This document shows positions 25,858 through 35,154 of a DNA stretch of 64,000 nucleotides, piece after piece. Each line of letters starts with the position of its first letter. The stretch's first letter is position 1. The notes beneath the pieces are model-generated. The model saw nothing but the letters and a program-made list of their open reading frames with translations, was not told where the DNA came from and did no database searches. A program made the position numbers and the translations under genes. The stretch comes from Verrucomicrobium sp. GTDB lineage: Bacteria > Verrucomicrobiota > Verrucomicrobiia > Methylacidiphilales > UBA1321. The DNA lies in NCBI GenBank assembly GCA_017849585.1, contig JAFIGT010000017.1, positions 124,001 through 188,000 of the forward strand, read 5' to 3'.

Positions 25858-26046
25858 ATGAGCTCAAACTACGCTCCCCAGTCCATCCCCACCCGTGTAC
25901 ACGAAAGTTGGATCCGACCGAATCCCTCCTCGGTCATGACCTATATCTCCACCGTCGATCCGGTCGTCCAGAACGAGGCCATGCAGCAAGCGGAACAACC
26001 CGCGCAAAACACGGCCGATCCGACCGATCAATCCCCCTGGTCCTGA
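25858..26046 (+). CDS. Small hypothetical protein, 62 aa
   Basis: 62 residues (MSSNYAPQSI...), hydrophilic and probably disordered, rich in Gln, Pro and Ser. An AAAGGAAACC element lies just upstream of the ATG and supports translation. A hairpin CAGCCC-CTAT-GGGCTG is in the leader near 25790-25806, and a GCCGGG/CCCGGC hairpin follows the stop (26059-26076). No family is recognised. It may be part of the same regulatory neighbourhood as the chemoreceptor gene 210 bases downstream. Confidence 0.5.
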   Translation: MSSNYAPQSIPTRVHESWIRPNPSSVMTYISTVDPVVQNEAMQQAEQPAQNTADPTDQSPWS

Positions 26047-26149
26047 TGCCCTCCTGGAGCCGGGCGTCATCCCGGCCCCTGTCTTTGCACGCCCCTTTCA
26101 GCGTGCCGGAAGTAACGTCGCTTTTTCTTTTCGATTTCTTTCGAATTCA

Positions 26150-26166
26150 ACGACGTACTACGTCGT
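26150..26166. promoter_or_regulatory. Palindrome upstream of the hemerythrin chemoreceptor gene
   Basis: The 17-bp perfect palindrome ACGACGTAcTACGTCGT is centred at 26158, about 92 bases before the ATG at 26258. Its size and symmetry suit a dimeric repressor or activator site; the regulator is unknown. Confidence 0.4.
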
Positions 26167-26257
26167 GATACGTTCCGTCTCATTATTTGGTGCGGCTGCA
26201 CCGATATTTTTCTTACTGTCGGTGCGATTCCCGTATCCGATCCAGCACTCCTACGCC

Positions 26258-27199
26258 ATGAAATCAATTCAGGAAGGTCTCGACGCCAACGACGCGATGA
26301 ACAAGGCAGTGGAGCACATCAAGAGCACCGGTGCCCAAATGTCGACCGCGATCCAAAAATTGATCGAGGCCAACCACGCCATTTCCACGATTACGCGCGA
26401 CCTGAATGAGATCAGTCTCCAGACCAAAATCCTCGCGCTCAATGCCGGAGTTGAAGCCGCCCATGTCGGTGCGCAGGGAGCCACTTTTGCCGTCGTGGCG
26501 GACCAGATCAAGGAAATCGCCGAGCGCTGCAAAAAAGCGTCCGAAAGCACTGCCGCCATCATCCGGCAATCCGTCATCACCAGCGAATCGGCGATTCAGG
26601 CCGGCAAGCAAATCGAGGACGATATTCAGGACATCGTTTATCAACAGTACGAAATTTCCGAGGTGTTGAATGGTTTTGCCGCGCAGAATCAACAGACCGG
26701 CACTGCGGCGGTCGCGGCAGTGGATCACGAGGCGAGCGCGGCCGTTTCCACTGACGCCACGGCTACACCGGCCACCAACGGCTCGGGCAAACCGAAGCTT
26801 GCGTTTGACCCGGCCACGATGGCCACGGGCCACGACGCGGTGGATCAGCAGCACCGTAATTTGATCGACATGGTCAACCAGCTTGAGGAAGCGGTCGAAC
26901 AGGGGCGAGGTCGCGAAGGGGTCGACCGCCTCCTCAATTTTTTGGGCGACTACGCCGCCAAACATTTTTCCATGGAGGAGAAAATCATGACGGCCACGCA
27001 TTGTCCCGCCGCGGAGAAAAATCGCGAGGCGCACAAGGCGATGTTCGAGACCTACAAAAAATGGCGCTCGAATTACGATCAACACGGCTTCGACCCCAAG
27101 CTTGTCATCGAGCTGAAGAACATTCTCAGCGAGTGGCTCGTCCAGCATATCTGCAAGATCGACTGCACGCTGCGCCAGCAGAACGCCGTGGCGTCCTGA
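26258..27199 (+). CDS. Soluble methyl-accepting-type transducer fused to bacteriohemerythrin
   Basis: 313 residues without a membrane segment. Residues ~15-140 are a coiled-coil signalling domain; the tip LQTKILALNAGVEAAHVGAQGATFAVVAD resembles the CheA/CheW-binding hairpin of chemoreceptors. A linker rich in Ala and Thr (150-180) leads to a hemerythrin domain (185-313) with H199, H236-x3-E240, H259 and H297-x4-D302. The ligand equivalent to the first His of the HxxxH pair is N255. Hemerythrins bind O2 or NO at a di-iron site, so this looks like a cytoplasmic oxygen or redox sensor. The ATG at 26258 is preferred to the longer frame, which adds a spurious hydrophobic leader. Confidence 0.85.
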   Translation: MKSIQEGLDANDAMNKAVEHIKSTGAQMSTAIQKLIEANHAISTITRDLNEISLQTKILALNAGVEAAHVGAQGATFAVVADQIKEIAERCKKASESTAAIIRQSVITSESAIQAGKQIEDDIQDIVYQQYEISEVLNGFAAQNQQTGTAAVAAVDHEASAAVSTDATATPATNGSGKPKLAFDPATMATGHDAVDQQHRNLIDMVNQLEEAVEQGRGREGVDRLLNFLGDYAAKHFSMEEKIMTATHCPAAEKNREAHKAMFETYKKWRSNYDQHGFDPKLVIELKNILSEWLVQHICKIDCTLRQQNAVAS

Positions 27200-27283
27200 T
27201 TCGCTGCGCAATTTCATTGGATTCTGGTCGCGGGCCCTCCTATCATGATCGGACGCGAGCCGTCGCGCCTCGAACTCTCGATC

Positions 27284-29791
27284 ATGAATACGAACCGACT
27301 TTTCTGCAGCCTCGCCTGCCTGCTTGTCCTGTCCTGTGCCGCCTCACTGCACGCCGTGCCACCCACGAAGGAGGAAACGACGGCCTTCGAACTCGGCAAA
27401 CGCTCTTTTACGGATGGGTTGTTTGAGGTAACGGAGCAACGGCTCGGAGCCTTTGCCACGAAGTTTCCTGCCAGTGAACTCAGAACCGAGGCGCAGCTCC
27501 TGCGCGGACAGGCGCTCTACTATCTCGGTCGCTACGAACCGGCCCTCGCGCAATTTGACACCGTCGTCAAAGGCGGCTCCGATCCGGCGCTTTTCTGGCA
27601 GGCGGAAACGCTCAACGCATTGCAGCGGTGGGCTCCAGCCGAGGCGGCCTATCGCGCCTTCATCGAAAAATTGCCGCAGGATAAAAACGTGCCCGCAGCG
27701 CAACTCGGCCTCGCTTGGTCCTTGCTGCGCCAGGACAAGGAAAAGGATGCGCGCGAGATACTGGCCAAACTGTCGGAAAATAACCCGAAGAGCGAGGCAG
27801 GTCAGAGCGCGGCGCTCATGCTGGCAAAGAACCTGATTAGTAAAAAACAAGTCAAGGAAGCGAACGACGAGTTGGAAAAACTGATTGCCCAGCTTCCGAA
27901 GCCCAAGATTTTCTTCGAGGCGTCTTATCTGCTCGGTGAACTCGACTACCTCGGCAACCGCTCCGGAGATTCGATCGAGCATTATCAGAAAGTCACTGGT
28001 AATCCGAAGGCCTTCCCCAAGTCGCTTGTCGCGCAGGCGTGGTTCGGCCAGGGCCGCGCCTTCAACGCGATCAACCAACCCGAGAAAGCGATGGCGGCGT
28101 TCGAGCAGGCTTACATCCTCGGCGATGTGGAGCAGTTGAAGATGGCTGCGTTCAAGCACTACCTGCAGTCCGCGCGCACGCTCAAGCGATTGCCGGAAGC
28201 CACGACGAAGCTGCAGGAATTCAGCAAGAAGAATCCCGAGAATCCCAACGCCGCCGCCGCGCTCTTTGCCATCGGTCAGTCGCTCGCGGAAAACAAGGAA
28301 GGCGAAAAAGCGATTGGCGTGCTCGAATCGCTCCTCGTGGCTTATCCGAAATCGGTCTGGCGCGCGCCCACGAATTTCCTCCTCGGCACGCTCTACAAAC
28401 AATCCGGCAAGGCCGAGAGCGCGCTCAACGCATTCAACCAGTGCATCGAGATTTCCGACAACACCGAGCTGACCCGCAAGGCTCAGATCGAGGCGGGCCG
28501 GGTCGCGTTCGAGCAAAAGGATTATGCGAAGGCCATCGCCTATTTCGACAAGGTGCAGGGAGTGAAGGATGAGCTTGGCGAAGAAGCCGCCTACAATCTG
28601 CTCCTCTCCGTCTCGCAGCTCGACAAGCCGGAGGAATTTCACAAGGCGATGGAGAAATTCCTCGCTGCGTACCCGAAGAGCAGTCACGCCAGCGAGCTGC
28701 CCTTATTGCAGGGGCGGCAACTCGAACGGCTCGGGCAGGTGGATCAAGCCCGCGCGATTTACGAGAAGGCCATTGCCGCCACCACGGGCGAGGAGAAGGC
28801 CCAGCTCACGATTCGCCTCGGCGACCTGCTCGCCTTCGCGGGCAAGAACGAAGAGGCCTGGCAGATCTATGATCAATTTCCCGCTGCGTTTCCAAATGAC
28901 CCCGCGCTGCCTGATGTGGCGCGAAAGGGAATTATCACAGGGCTTGCCGCGCAGAAAATTCCCGAAGATCAGGCTGTGCAGGCGTTGCAGGCGCTGCTTG
29001 CGAAATATCCGAAGGATCCGCATGCCGCCGAGATTTTGTTCCACCTTGGCGAGTTGTACTGGAATCGACAGGACTATGTGAACGCGCAGAGCCGCTTTGA
29101 GCAGGTGGCGAAGGATTATTCGAAAAGCGCGCTGCTGGACGACTCCCTTTTCTGGGCAGGCAAAGCCGCCGCCGCGCATGCAGCCTATGCCGATGCCATA
29201 GCCATTCTCGAAAAGGTGCCCGACACCTCGCCGCTCAAACCCGAGGCGCGATTGCTGCAAGGGAAGATTTTCCACCAGCAATTGAAGTTCGACAACGCGC
29301 TCAAGCTCTATGACGCCGTGCTCGACACAGAGAAGAGCGGGCCACGTTATGTTGAAGCCACGCTAGGTCGCGGCAATGTCCTCTTCGCACTCGGCGAGAA
29401 AGATTACACGAAATATGAGCAGGCTGCCGCTGCGTATGGACTCATCCTCAACGGCAACCAGGGCAATTTCCTGCAGCGCAACGAATCCGGTTATCGTCGC
29501 GGCAAATGTCTGGAAATGCTCAAGCGCAAGGACGACGCGATGGCGCTCTATCTCGACGTGTTGAATGGCCGCTTCCTCGTCACGCCCGATGGCCAGCCTG
29601 CCACGCCGCCACCGGAATTCATCTGGCAGATCAAGGCTGGGCTCGACGCCGCGCGCATCAAGGAAGACGCGAAGGATTGGCGCGGCGCGATCACGGTGTA
29701 CCGCAAGCTCGAGCAGCTCGGCGGTCCGAACCAGCAGGAATTCCGCGACAACATCAACCGCATCCGCCGCGATAACTATCTGTACGAGTAG
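27284..29791 (+). CDS. Large exported TPR-repeat protein
   Basis: 835 residues. A signal peptide (NRLFCSLACLLVLSCAASLHA) is followed by almost continuous tetratricopeptide-like helical hairpins, with recurring patterns such as AQLLRGQALYYLGRYEPALAQF and AEILFHLGELYWNRQDYVNAQ. This is a periplasmic or outer-membrane-associated scaffold of the kind linked to Tol-Pal, BamD or polysaccharide export systems; no specific partner is visible here. The ATG at 27284 places the signal peptide at the N-terminus. It follows the hemerythrin gene by 84 bases, probably as a separate unit. Confidence 0.8.
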   Translation: MNTNRLFCSLACLLVLSCAASLHAVPPTKEETTAFELGKRSFTDGLFEVTEQRLGAFATKFPASELRTEAQLLRGQALYYLGRYEPALAQFDTVVKGGSDPALFWQAETLNALQRWAPAEAAYRAFIEKLPQDKNVPAAQLGLAWSLLRQDKEKDAREILAKLSENNPKSEAGQSAALMLAKNLISKKQVKEANDELEKLIAQLPKPKIFFEASYLLGELDYLGNRSGDSIEHYQKVTGNPKAFPKSLVAQAWFGQGRAFNAINQPEKAMAAFEQAYILGDVEQLKMAAFKHYLQSARTLKRLPEATTKLQEFSKKNPENPNAAAALFAIGQSLAENKEGEKAIGVLESLLVAYPKSVWRAPTNFLLGTLYKQSGKAESALNAFNQCIEISDNTELTRKAQIEAGRVAFEQKDYAKAIAYFDKVQGVKDELGEEAAYNLLLSVSQLDKPEEFHKAMEKFLAAYPKSSHASELPLLQGRQLERLGQVDQARAIYEKAIAATTGEEKAQLTIRLGDLLAFAGKNEEAWQIYDQFPAAFPNDPALPDVARKGIITGLAAQKIPEDQAVQALQALLAKYPKDPHAAEILFHLGELYWNRQDYVNAQSRFEQVAKDYSKSALLDDSLFWAGKAAAAHAAYADAIAILEKVPDTSPLKPEARLLQGKIFHQQLKFDNALKLYDAVLDTEKSGPRYVEATLGRGNVLFALGEKDYTKYEQAAAAYGLILNGNQGNFLQRNESGYRRGKCLEMLKRKDDAMALYLDVLNGRFLVTPDGQPATPPPEFIWQIKAGLDAARIKEDAKDWRGAITVYRKLEQLGGPNQQEFRDNINRIRRDNYLYE

Positions 29792-30006
29792 CGAGCTCGT
29801 CGGCAATCCGGCATCGGGGCAGAGAGAGGAATCAGGTAAGAACCTGAATCTTCTTCGCTCTTACTTGGAGCCGGACAGCTCCTCGATCTCATTCCCTACC
29901 CAATAAAAGAGCTCACATCTCACCAGCGGTATCAGTTACAATTATTAGTATTTTGGGTTACTCTCCAGAGATTGACTCGTCTTAGCCATCATCTATTATT
30001 AAGGGA

Positions 30007-30525
30007 GTGGAAACTTCGAAAATTTTAGTCGCCCGTAAGGACGAGCTGGCCGTCATTCAGATTTGCGGCCGGGGCTCCTTCCAGAATGCCGGGGCGGTTA
30101 AGTCATTCTACCAAGAGCTGTTGCAACAGGGCGTCAGCCGCTTTGTGGTGGACTTGAATGAGTGTACCTATCTCGACAGTACCTTTCTCGGAACCCTGAC
30201 TGGACTCGGCATGCGCCTGAAGGACAAATCTTCCGGCAAGGGCAAACTCCACATTGTCAACGTCAACGCCCGCAACGTCGAGCTGTTACGCAACCTCGGG
30301 CTCGACCGTCTCTTCAACATCGACGTCACCCCCCGCGATCTCACGCAAGCAGTTCCGGTTCCGCTGAAGGAAGTCAAACCCGAGCCGGTCGACAAGACTG
30401 AATCCGCCGAGCAAATGCTCGAAGCCCACGAGAATCTCATGTCGTGGGACCCGCGCAACGTCCCGAAGTTCAAGGACGTTGTCACCTACCTGAAGGAAGA
30501 CCTCGGTCTCTCTACTTCGGATTAA
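30007..30525 (+). CDS. STAS-domain anti-sigma-factor antagonist
   Basis: 172 residues. The STAS domain occupies ~5-105 with the phosphorylation loop DLNECTYLDSTFLGTL (Ser58). A C-terminal extension of about 60 residues is rich in Pro and Glu. Start is GTG at 30007; an in-frame stop lies shortly upstream and the AAGGGA element directly abuts the GTG. The gene overlaps the 3' end of the convergent oxidoreductase by 14 bases. The GAF-SpoIIE phosphatase at 31865 is a likely partner for dephosphorylation in a partner-switch pathway (inference). Confidence 0.85.
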   Translation: METSKILVARKDELAVIQICGRGSFQNAGAVKSFYQELLQQGVSRFVVDLNECTYLDSTFLGTLTGLGMRLKDKSSGKGKLHIVNVNARNVELLRNLGLDRLFNIDVTPRDLTQAVPVPLKEVKPEPVDKTESAEQMLEAHENLMSWDPRNVPKFKDVVTYLKEDLGLSTSD

Positions 30526-31675
30526 TCCCCGCCTGACGCCACAGTGGATGCAAATCCACGATGCGTCCCTCGTCCAGCGCCTGATCGATTCCGAACGCCG
30601 CCACGCACGCGCGCACCCCGTCCTCCACCGTCGCGGCGGGGGGAGTGCCTTCCAGTAAGGTCCGGCCCAACTCCACCGCCATCGCCTCGTCGCCGCCGAC
30701 GTGACCGCCCGCCGGGCCCGCGAGGACTTCCTCGAGTTTCGTCTCATGCCCGATGCGCCGCCACTCGACCTTGCCTGTGATCGCATTCGCGCGGATCGCC
30801 CCTTCCGTGCCGCAGAGATAAAAGCGCCGCTCGGGAATCGCCGTGTTGCAGTTCGTATGGAACGTACCGCGCACACCGTTCGCATATTCGAGGATCGCCA
30901 CCTGATTATCCACGATGTCGGCACCCTCGGAAAAAGGATTCACCCCGTGCGGGTCTGGCCACACGCGATACGCCGGTCTCCCCTGCGCATCAGGACCGAG
31001 GCGCGCCATGTGCCGCGCATTCTTCGGCACGAAGAAATCCTTGCCCCCGAAGCTCGCCGCCCGCATCGGCAGACTGCCGGTAATCCAGTTCGCGAGGTCG
31101 ATATCGTGACAGCATTTCTCCAGCAGATGCGTTCCTGCCAGCGCGGTCTGCCGTCGCCAGTTTCCGAAGATGTAGCCGCCGTGATTGAATTCCAGCGTCT
31201 CGTTGAACTCGAACGAAATCAGCTCGCCCAAGACTCCCGCCGCGATGAGCTCGCGGACTTTCTGATAGATCGGCGCATAGCGCAGCACCAACCCGAACGC
31301 GAAGGGACGTCCACTCGTGCGCACGGCATTTTGCACGGCGAGGCAATCCTCCAACCGGGTCGCCAGCGGCTTTTCGCAAAAAACCGCCTTGCCCGCTTGC
31401 AGTGCGGCGATCGCCTGCTGGCTGTGCAGATGGTTGAATGAGCCGATGAACACCCAGTCGAGACCGGGGGTCGAGACCAGCGCCGGAACGGAATCAAACG
31501 CCGGAATCTCACGGCCGAACTCGGCTTGCGCCGCTTCTACCGAAAGCGGGTCCGGATCGTGAATCGCCCCCACCCGGATACCGGGATGGGCCGAGGTCAG
31601 GTTTTTCACCACCGTACGCAGACGGGCTCCGGCGCCGATCAAGCCGATTGTCACCACTTTCGAGGAAGTCTCCAT
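30512..31675 (-). CDS. Gfo/Idh/MocA-family oxidoreductase
   Basis: 387 residues from ATG 31675. The N-terminal Rossmann fold has GLIGAGARL. The family signature CEKPLA supplies the catalytic lysine region, and GNWRRQTALAGTHLLEKCCHDIDLANW is a typical active-site stretch. Such enzymes oxidise or reduce sugars or cyclitols with NAD(P). The substrate is unknown. The longer upstream frame (to 31795) has no homologous character and was rejected as a start. Confidence 0.88.
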   Translation of the reverse strand: METSSKVVTIGLIGAGARLRTVVKNLTSAHPGIRVGAIHDPDPLSVEAAQAEFGREIPAFDSVPALVSTPGLDWVFIGSFNHLHSQQAIAALQAGKAVFCEKPLATRLEDCLAVQNAVRTSGRPFAFGLVLRYAPIYQKVRELIAAGVLGELISFEFNETLEFNHGGYIFGNWRRQTALAGTHLLEKCCHDIDLANWITGSLPMRAASFGGKDFFVPKNARHMARLGPDAQGRPAYRVWPDPHGVNPFSEGADIVDNQVAILEYANGVRGTFHTNCNTAIPERRFYLCGTEGAIRANAITGKVEWRRIGHETKLEEVLAGPAGGHVGGDEAMAVELGRTLLEGTPPAATVEDGVRACVAAFGIDQALDEGRIVDLHPLWRQAGINPK

Positions 31676-31864
31676 GCGAACGATCCTCCCAAAGACGACT
31701 CGCATAATCCATGGCTGAATCGACCGAACTTTTAACCGAATCGATCCTGCCACCCAGCCGGAAAAGCGCGGCCCTGTGCGGCAAACCCGCCCCACAACTG
31801 TATGCTGGCATAGTCCGGCCGCTTATGTAGGATGCAAGACGGTCGGCTTGAGCCGATTCCACGC

Positions 31865-33319
31865 ATGAAATGGTTCTTTCTGTTACTGGCAATTGGCTTG
31901 GGCTGGGTGGTCTTCACCCTGCGTCGCAAGCTCCGGGTGGCTCGTGCCCGCATGCTGCTGCTCGAGCAGGAACGAACCGCCCTGCAGGAAGAGAAGAAGA
32001 TCGTCTTTGATTTCCTCCATGATCTGGGAGAAGCGTTTACCGAGGAAAACATCGACCGCGCCCAGATGCTCGGCGTCATCCTCCGCTGCGCCCGCCGGGT
32101 GTGCGATGCCCGGGGCGGCGCGATTTATCTCTGGGATGCCGGCCGCAAGAAGCTCAAGGCCGAGGCCGTGATCGGTCTTTTCCCGCCGCCCTTTCCCGTG
32201 CCGGAGGCCGTGGCGGACAAGATTGCCACGCGCGAAGAGTACCTCGAGACGATGCTCAAGAACGAACCTGTTCCGGCCAATTCCACCTCCGTGCTGGCGC
32301 AAGTGGCCCGCGAACGGCAGCCGATGCTCGTCGAGTTTGCCGAAGGCGACGAACGCTTCCCTGCCTTCCACGAACCCTCCCTCTGTACGCACAGCTATAT
32401 CGCCGTGCCGCTGCACTACCGGGGCGACGATCTTGGGGTCATGGCCTTGGCCAATCGCGAGGACGGGAAATCGTTCGAACTCTCCGATCTGGAAGTGACC
32501 AAGACCGTGGCCGATCAGGCGTCCTACTCACTGCACCACGCGCAGATTTACAGCCAGCTCGCCGACAAGCGCAAAATGGATCACGACCTCAAGCTCGCCC
32601 GCGAAATCCAGCGCATCCTGCTCCCTGCCGAAGCGCCCCGCGCCGACCATTACGAATTCGCCGCGCTCAATTTGCCTGCGCAGCAGGTCAGCGGCGACTA
32701 CTACGATTTCATTCCCGTCGATGAGAACATTTGGGGCGTCGCCATCGCCGACGTCTCCGGCAAGGGCATTCCCGCCTCCCTCATCATGGCCATGTGCCGC
32801 AGCGTCTTGCGCAGTAAGGCCACCGGCTGCCACTCCCCCGCCAAGGTGTTGTGCGAGGTGAACCGCCTGCTCTATCCCGACATTCAGGAAGACATGTTCA
32901 TCACCATGGTCTACTTGGTAATCAATACCAAGACCAACGAGTTGCGCGTCGCCCGCGCCGGGCACGAAGCCCCGATGATCTGCACGAACAATTTTGAATC
33001 GGTCGAACTCATCAACCCCCCCGGCATGGCCCTCGGCATCGACAGTGGATCCGTTTTTGACGAACTCATCCAGGATGCTATTATACCCATGCAGCCACGT
33101 GATACCGTGGTGATCTACACGGACGGCGTCAATGAAGCCATTGACGAACGGGGCGAAGAGTTTGGCAAAGAGCATTTAAAGGAAGCTTTGCGAGCCGCCG
33201 CCCCCCGCGGCGTCGACGTCCTGGTCAAAAATATTGTGGAACGCGTGGAGCGTTTCAGCAGTGGCCAGGCTCAGAACGACGATATCACTCTGGCCGCAAT
33301 ACAACGTAAGGAAGTATGA
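31865..33319 (+). CDS. GAF-domain SpoIIE/RsbU-type serine phosphatase, membrane-anchored
   Basis: 484 residues. One N-terminal helix (2-20) is followed by a short coiled coil, a GAF sensor domain (~45-215) and a PP2C/SpoIIE domain (~245-484). The metal-binding motifs are complete: VSGDYYDF, ADVSGKGIPASL, YTDGVNEA and NDDIT. These enzymes dephosphorylate STAS antagonists and thereby release a sigma factor. Two STAS proteins are in this window. The stop overlaps the grpE start (ATGA at 33316-33319), coupling it to a heat-shock chaperone operon, which suggests stress signalling. Confidence 0.9.
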   Translation: MKWFFLLLAIGLGWVVFTLRRKLRVARARMLLLEQERTALQEEKKIVFDFLHDLGEAFTEENIDRAQMLGVILRCARRVCDARGGAIYLWDAGRKKLKAEAVIGLFPPPFPVPEAVADKIATREEYLETMLKNEPVPANSTSVLAQVARERQPMLVEFAEGDERFPAFHEPSLCTHSYIAVPLHYRGDDLGVMALANREDGKSFELSDLEVTKTVADQASYSLHHAQIYSQLADKRKMDHDLKLAREIQRILLPAEAPRADHYEFAALNLPAQQVSGDYYDFIPVDENIWGVAIADVSGKGIPASLIMAMCRSVLRSKATGCHSPAKVLCEVNRLLYPDIQEDMFITMVYLVINTKTNELRVARAGHEAPMICTNNFESVELINPPGMALGIDSGSVFDELIQDAIIPMQPRDTVVIYTDGVNEAIDERGEEFGKEHLKEALRAAAPRGVDVLVKNIVERVERFSSGQAQNDDITLAAIQRKEV

Positions 33320-33951
33320 AGCATCACGAAGAACATCACGCCAAACATGCGGCGCACGCTGCTCACGAAGCGGCCGCCGCCCCTGCCACTCCCGCTGACG
33401 CGCCTGCCGCACCCGGCGCCGCGACGGACATTCCCGTCTCGGAAGCGAAGCCCAGCGAACCCGTCACCCTCACCGCCGACGATTTCAAGAAACTTCAGGA
33501 CGCCGCCGCCCAGGCCGAAGCCTTGCGCGACCGCCTACTGCGCACGCAAGCCGATTGGGATAACTACCGCAAGCGCGCGATCCGCGAAAAGGAAGAAGCC
33601 GTCCGCTACGCCGCGGAAGGCGTGATGGAAAAATTGCTCCCCATCCTCGACAGCTTCGAGATGGGCCTGCAAGCCGCCAAGACCGCGACCGAGGCGGCCG
33701 CCATCGCGCAGGGAATGCAGATGATTTACACCCAGTTCCAAAATCTGCTCAAGGATGTGGGCGTGGAAACCATCGACGCGATCGGTCATCCGTTCGACCC
33801 ACATCGTCACGAGGCTTTAGGTCATCAGGAATCCGCCGAGCACGAGGAAGGCACCGTTGTCGGCCAGATGCGCAAGGGCTACAAATTGAAGGACCGCCTG
33901 CTGCGACCCGCCTCCGTCTTCGTGGCGAAAAAGTCCGAGGGTCAACCCTAG
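33316..33951 (+). CDS. grpE: Nucleotide exchange factor GrpE
   Basis: GrpE exchanges nucleotide on DnaK. 211 residues. The N-terminal 45 residues are His/Ala/Pro-rich and disordered, beginning MKHHEEHHAKHAAHAAHEAA. A coiled coil (LQDAAAQAEALRDRLLRTQADWDNYRKR) and the beta domain with FDPHRHEALGH and GYKLKDRLLRPASV follow, which are diagnostic. The gene overlaps the phosphatase gene upstream. dnaJ begins 48 bases downstream; dnaK is not in the window. Confidence 0.96.
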   Translation: MKHHEEHHAKHAAHAAHEAAAAPATPADAPAAPGAATDIPVSEAKPSEPVTLTADDFKKLQDAAAQAEALRDRLLRTQADWDNYRKRAIREKEEAVRYAAEGVMEKLLPILDSFEMGLQAAKTATEAAAIAQGMQMIYTQFQNLLKDVGVETIDAIGHPFDPHRHEALGHQESAEHEEGTVVGQMRKGYKLKDRLLRPASVFVAKKSEGQP

Positions 33952-33999
33952 CGCCGGGGTGCGTGCTGCTACTCATCTTGTTTCCGAAATCGCTGACCT

Positions 34000-35154
34000 A
34001 TGCGCCACTCGCATTCCTCCAATAAACGCGACTACTACGAGCTTCTCGCCATCGAGCGCACCGCCACGCCCGATGAAATCAAGAAGGCGTACCGCAAGCT
34101 CGCGGTCAAGTTTCACCCGGACAAAAATCCCGGCGACAAAACCGCCGAGGAGAAGTTCAAGGAAATCGGTGAAGCCTACGAAGTATTGAGCGACGAGAAC
34201 AAGCGCGCCGCTTACGACCGCTACGGCCACGCCGCCTTTTCCCAAGGCATGGGCGGCGGTGCGGGGGCGGGTGGACACGATCCCTTCGAAGTCTTTCGCG
34301 AAGTCTTCGGGCAGGGTGGCGGCGGCATTTTCGGCAGTATTTTTGAAGACGCCTTTTCCGGCAACGAACGCTCCAGCCGCGGTCGTGGTGCCGATCTGCG
34401 CTACGACATGCAGATTTCCTTCGAAGAAGCCGCGCGCGGTTGCGAAAAGGAAATTTCCGTCACCAAGATGGAGACCTGCGAGCATTGCTCCGGCTCCGGC
34501 GCGGCGGCGGGTTCCTCCGCCACGACGTGCTCGACCTGCCGTGGCGCGGGTCAGGTTTACGTCACGCGCGGATTTTTCAGTGTCGCGCAGGCTTGCCCCC
34601 GCTGTCATGGCGCGGGTCAGATGATCGAAAAACCGTGCCCCACCTGTCACGGTGCCGGGCGTCAGGAAAAGGCCAGCAAGATCAAAATCAAGATTCCCGC
34701 CGGGATCGAGGACGGCTCCCGTCTGCGCTCCACCGGTCAGGGCGAGGGCGGCTCGCGCGGCGGCACCCCCGGCGATCTCTACATCGTCGTCCATGTCGAA
34801 CCGCACGATATTTTCCAACGCGACGGCCAGGATCTCTACTGCGAGATTCCCATCAGCTTCGCCAAGGCCGCGCTCGGTGGCGAAATCAAGGTGCCCACGC
34901 TCGAAGGCGAAGCGCACGTGAAGATCCCCGCCGGCACCGCCTCGGGCAAGGTCTTCCGCCTGCGCGGCAAGGGCGTCACCGCGCTCAACGGCCGCTCCAT
35001 GGGCGACCTGCACGTCAAGGTTTACGTCGAAGTTCCCGCCAAGCTCACCGCCGACCAGCGGGCCAAGCTCCAGGCCTTCGCCGACAGTTGCAATGAAGAA
35101 ACCCACCCGGAAGAGCAAAGCTTCTTCCGCAAAGCGAAGGAATTTTTCCGATGA
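34000..35154 (+). CDS. dnaJ: Chaperone protein DnaJ
   Basis: DnaJ stimulates DnaK ATPase and presents substrates. 384 residues: J domain (~10-72, HPD at 39-41), Gly/Phe-rich region (~80-125), and four zinc CxxCxGxG-type repeats ([32 protein letters not shown]). Two C-terminal beta domains follow, ending in a Phe-rich tail. All type I DnaJ features are present. It overlaps rsmE by ATGA at 35151-35154. Confidence 0.96.
   Translation: MRHSHSSNKRDYYELLAIERTATPDEIKKAYRKLAVKFHPDKNPGDKTAEEKFKEIGEAYEVLSDENKRAAYDRYGHAAFSQGMGGGAGAGGHDPFEVFREVFGQGGGGIFGSIFEDAFSGNERSSRGRGADLRYDMQISFEEAARGCEKEISVTKMETCEHCSGSGAAAGSSATTCSTCRGAGQVYVTRGFFSVAQACPRCHGAGQMIEKPCPTCHGAGRQEKASKIKIKIPAGIEDGSRLRSTGQGEGGSRGGTPGDLYIVVHVEPHDIFQRDGQDLYCEIPISFAKAALGGEIKVPTLEGEAHVKIPAGTASGKVFRLRGKGVTALNGRSMGDLHVKVYVEVPAKLTADQRAKLQAFADSCNEETHPEEQSFFRKAKEFFR

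Noticed and set aside
33973-35118. 381-codon minus-strand frame opposite dnaJ
   Set aside because: Shadow of dnaJ. Low-complexity Gly/Ala runs arise from the complementary strand of the Gly-rich and zinc-finger regions.
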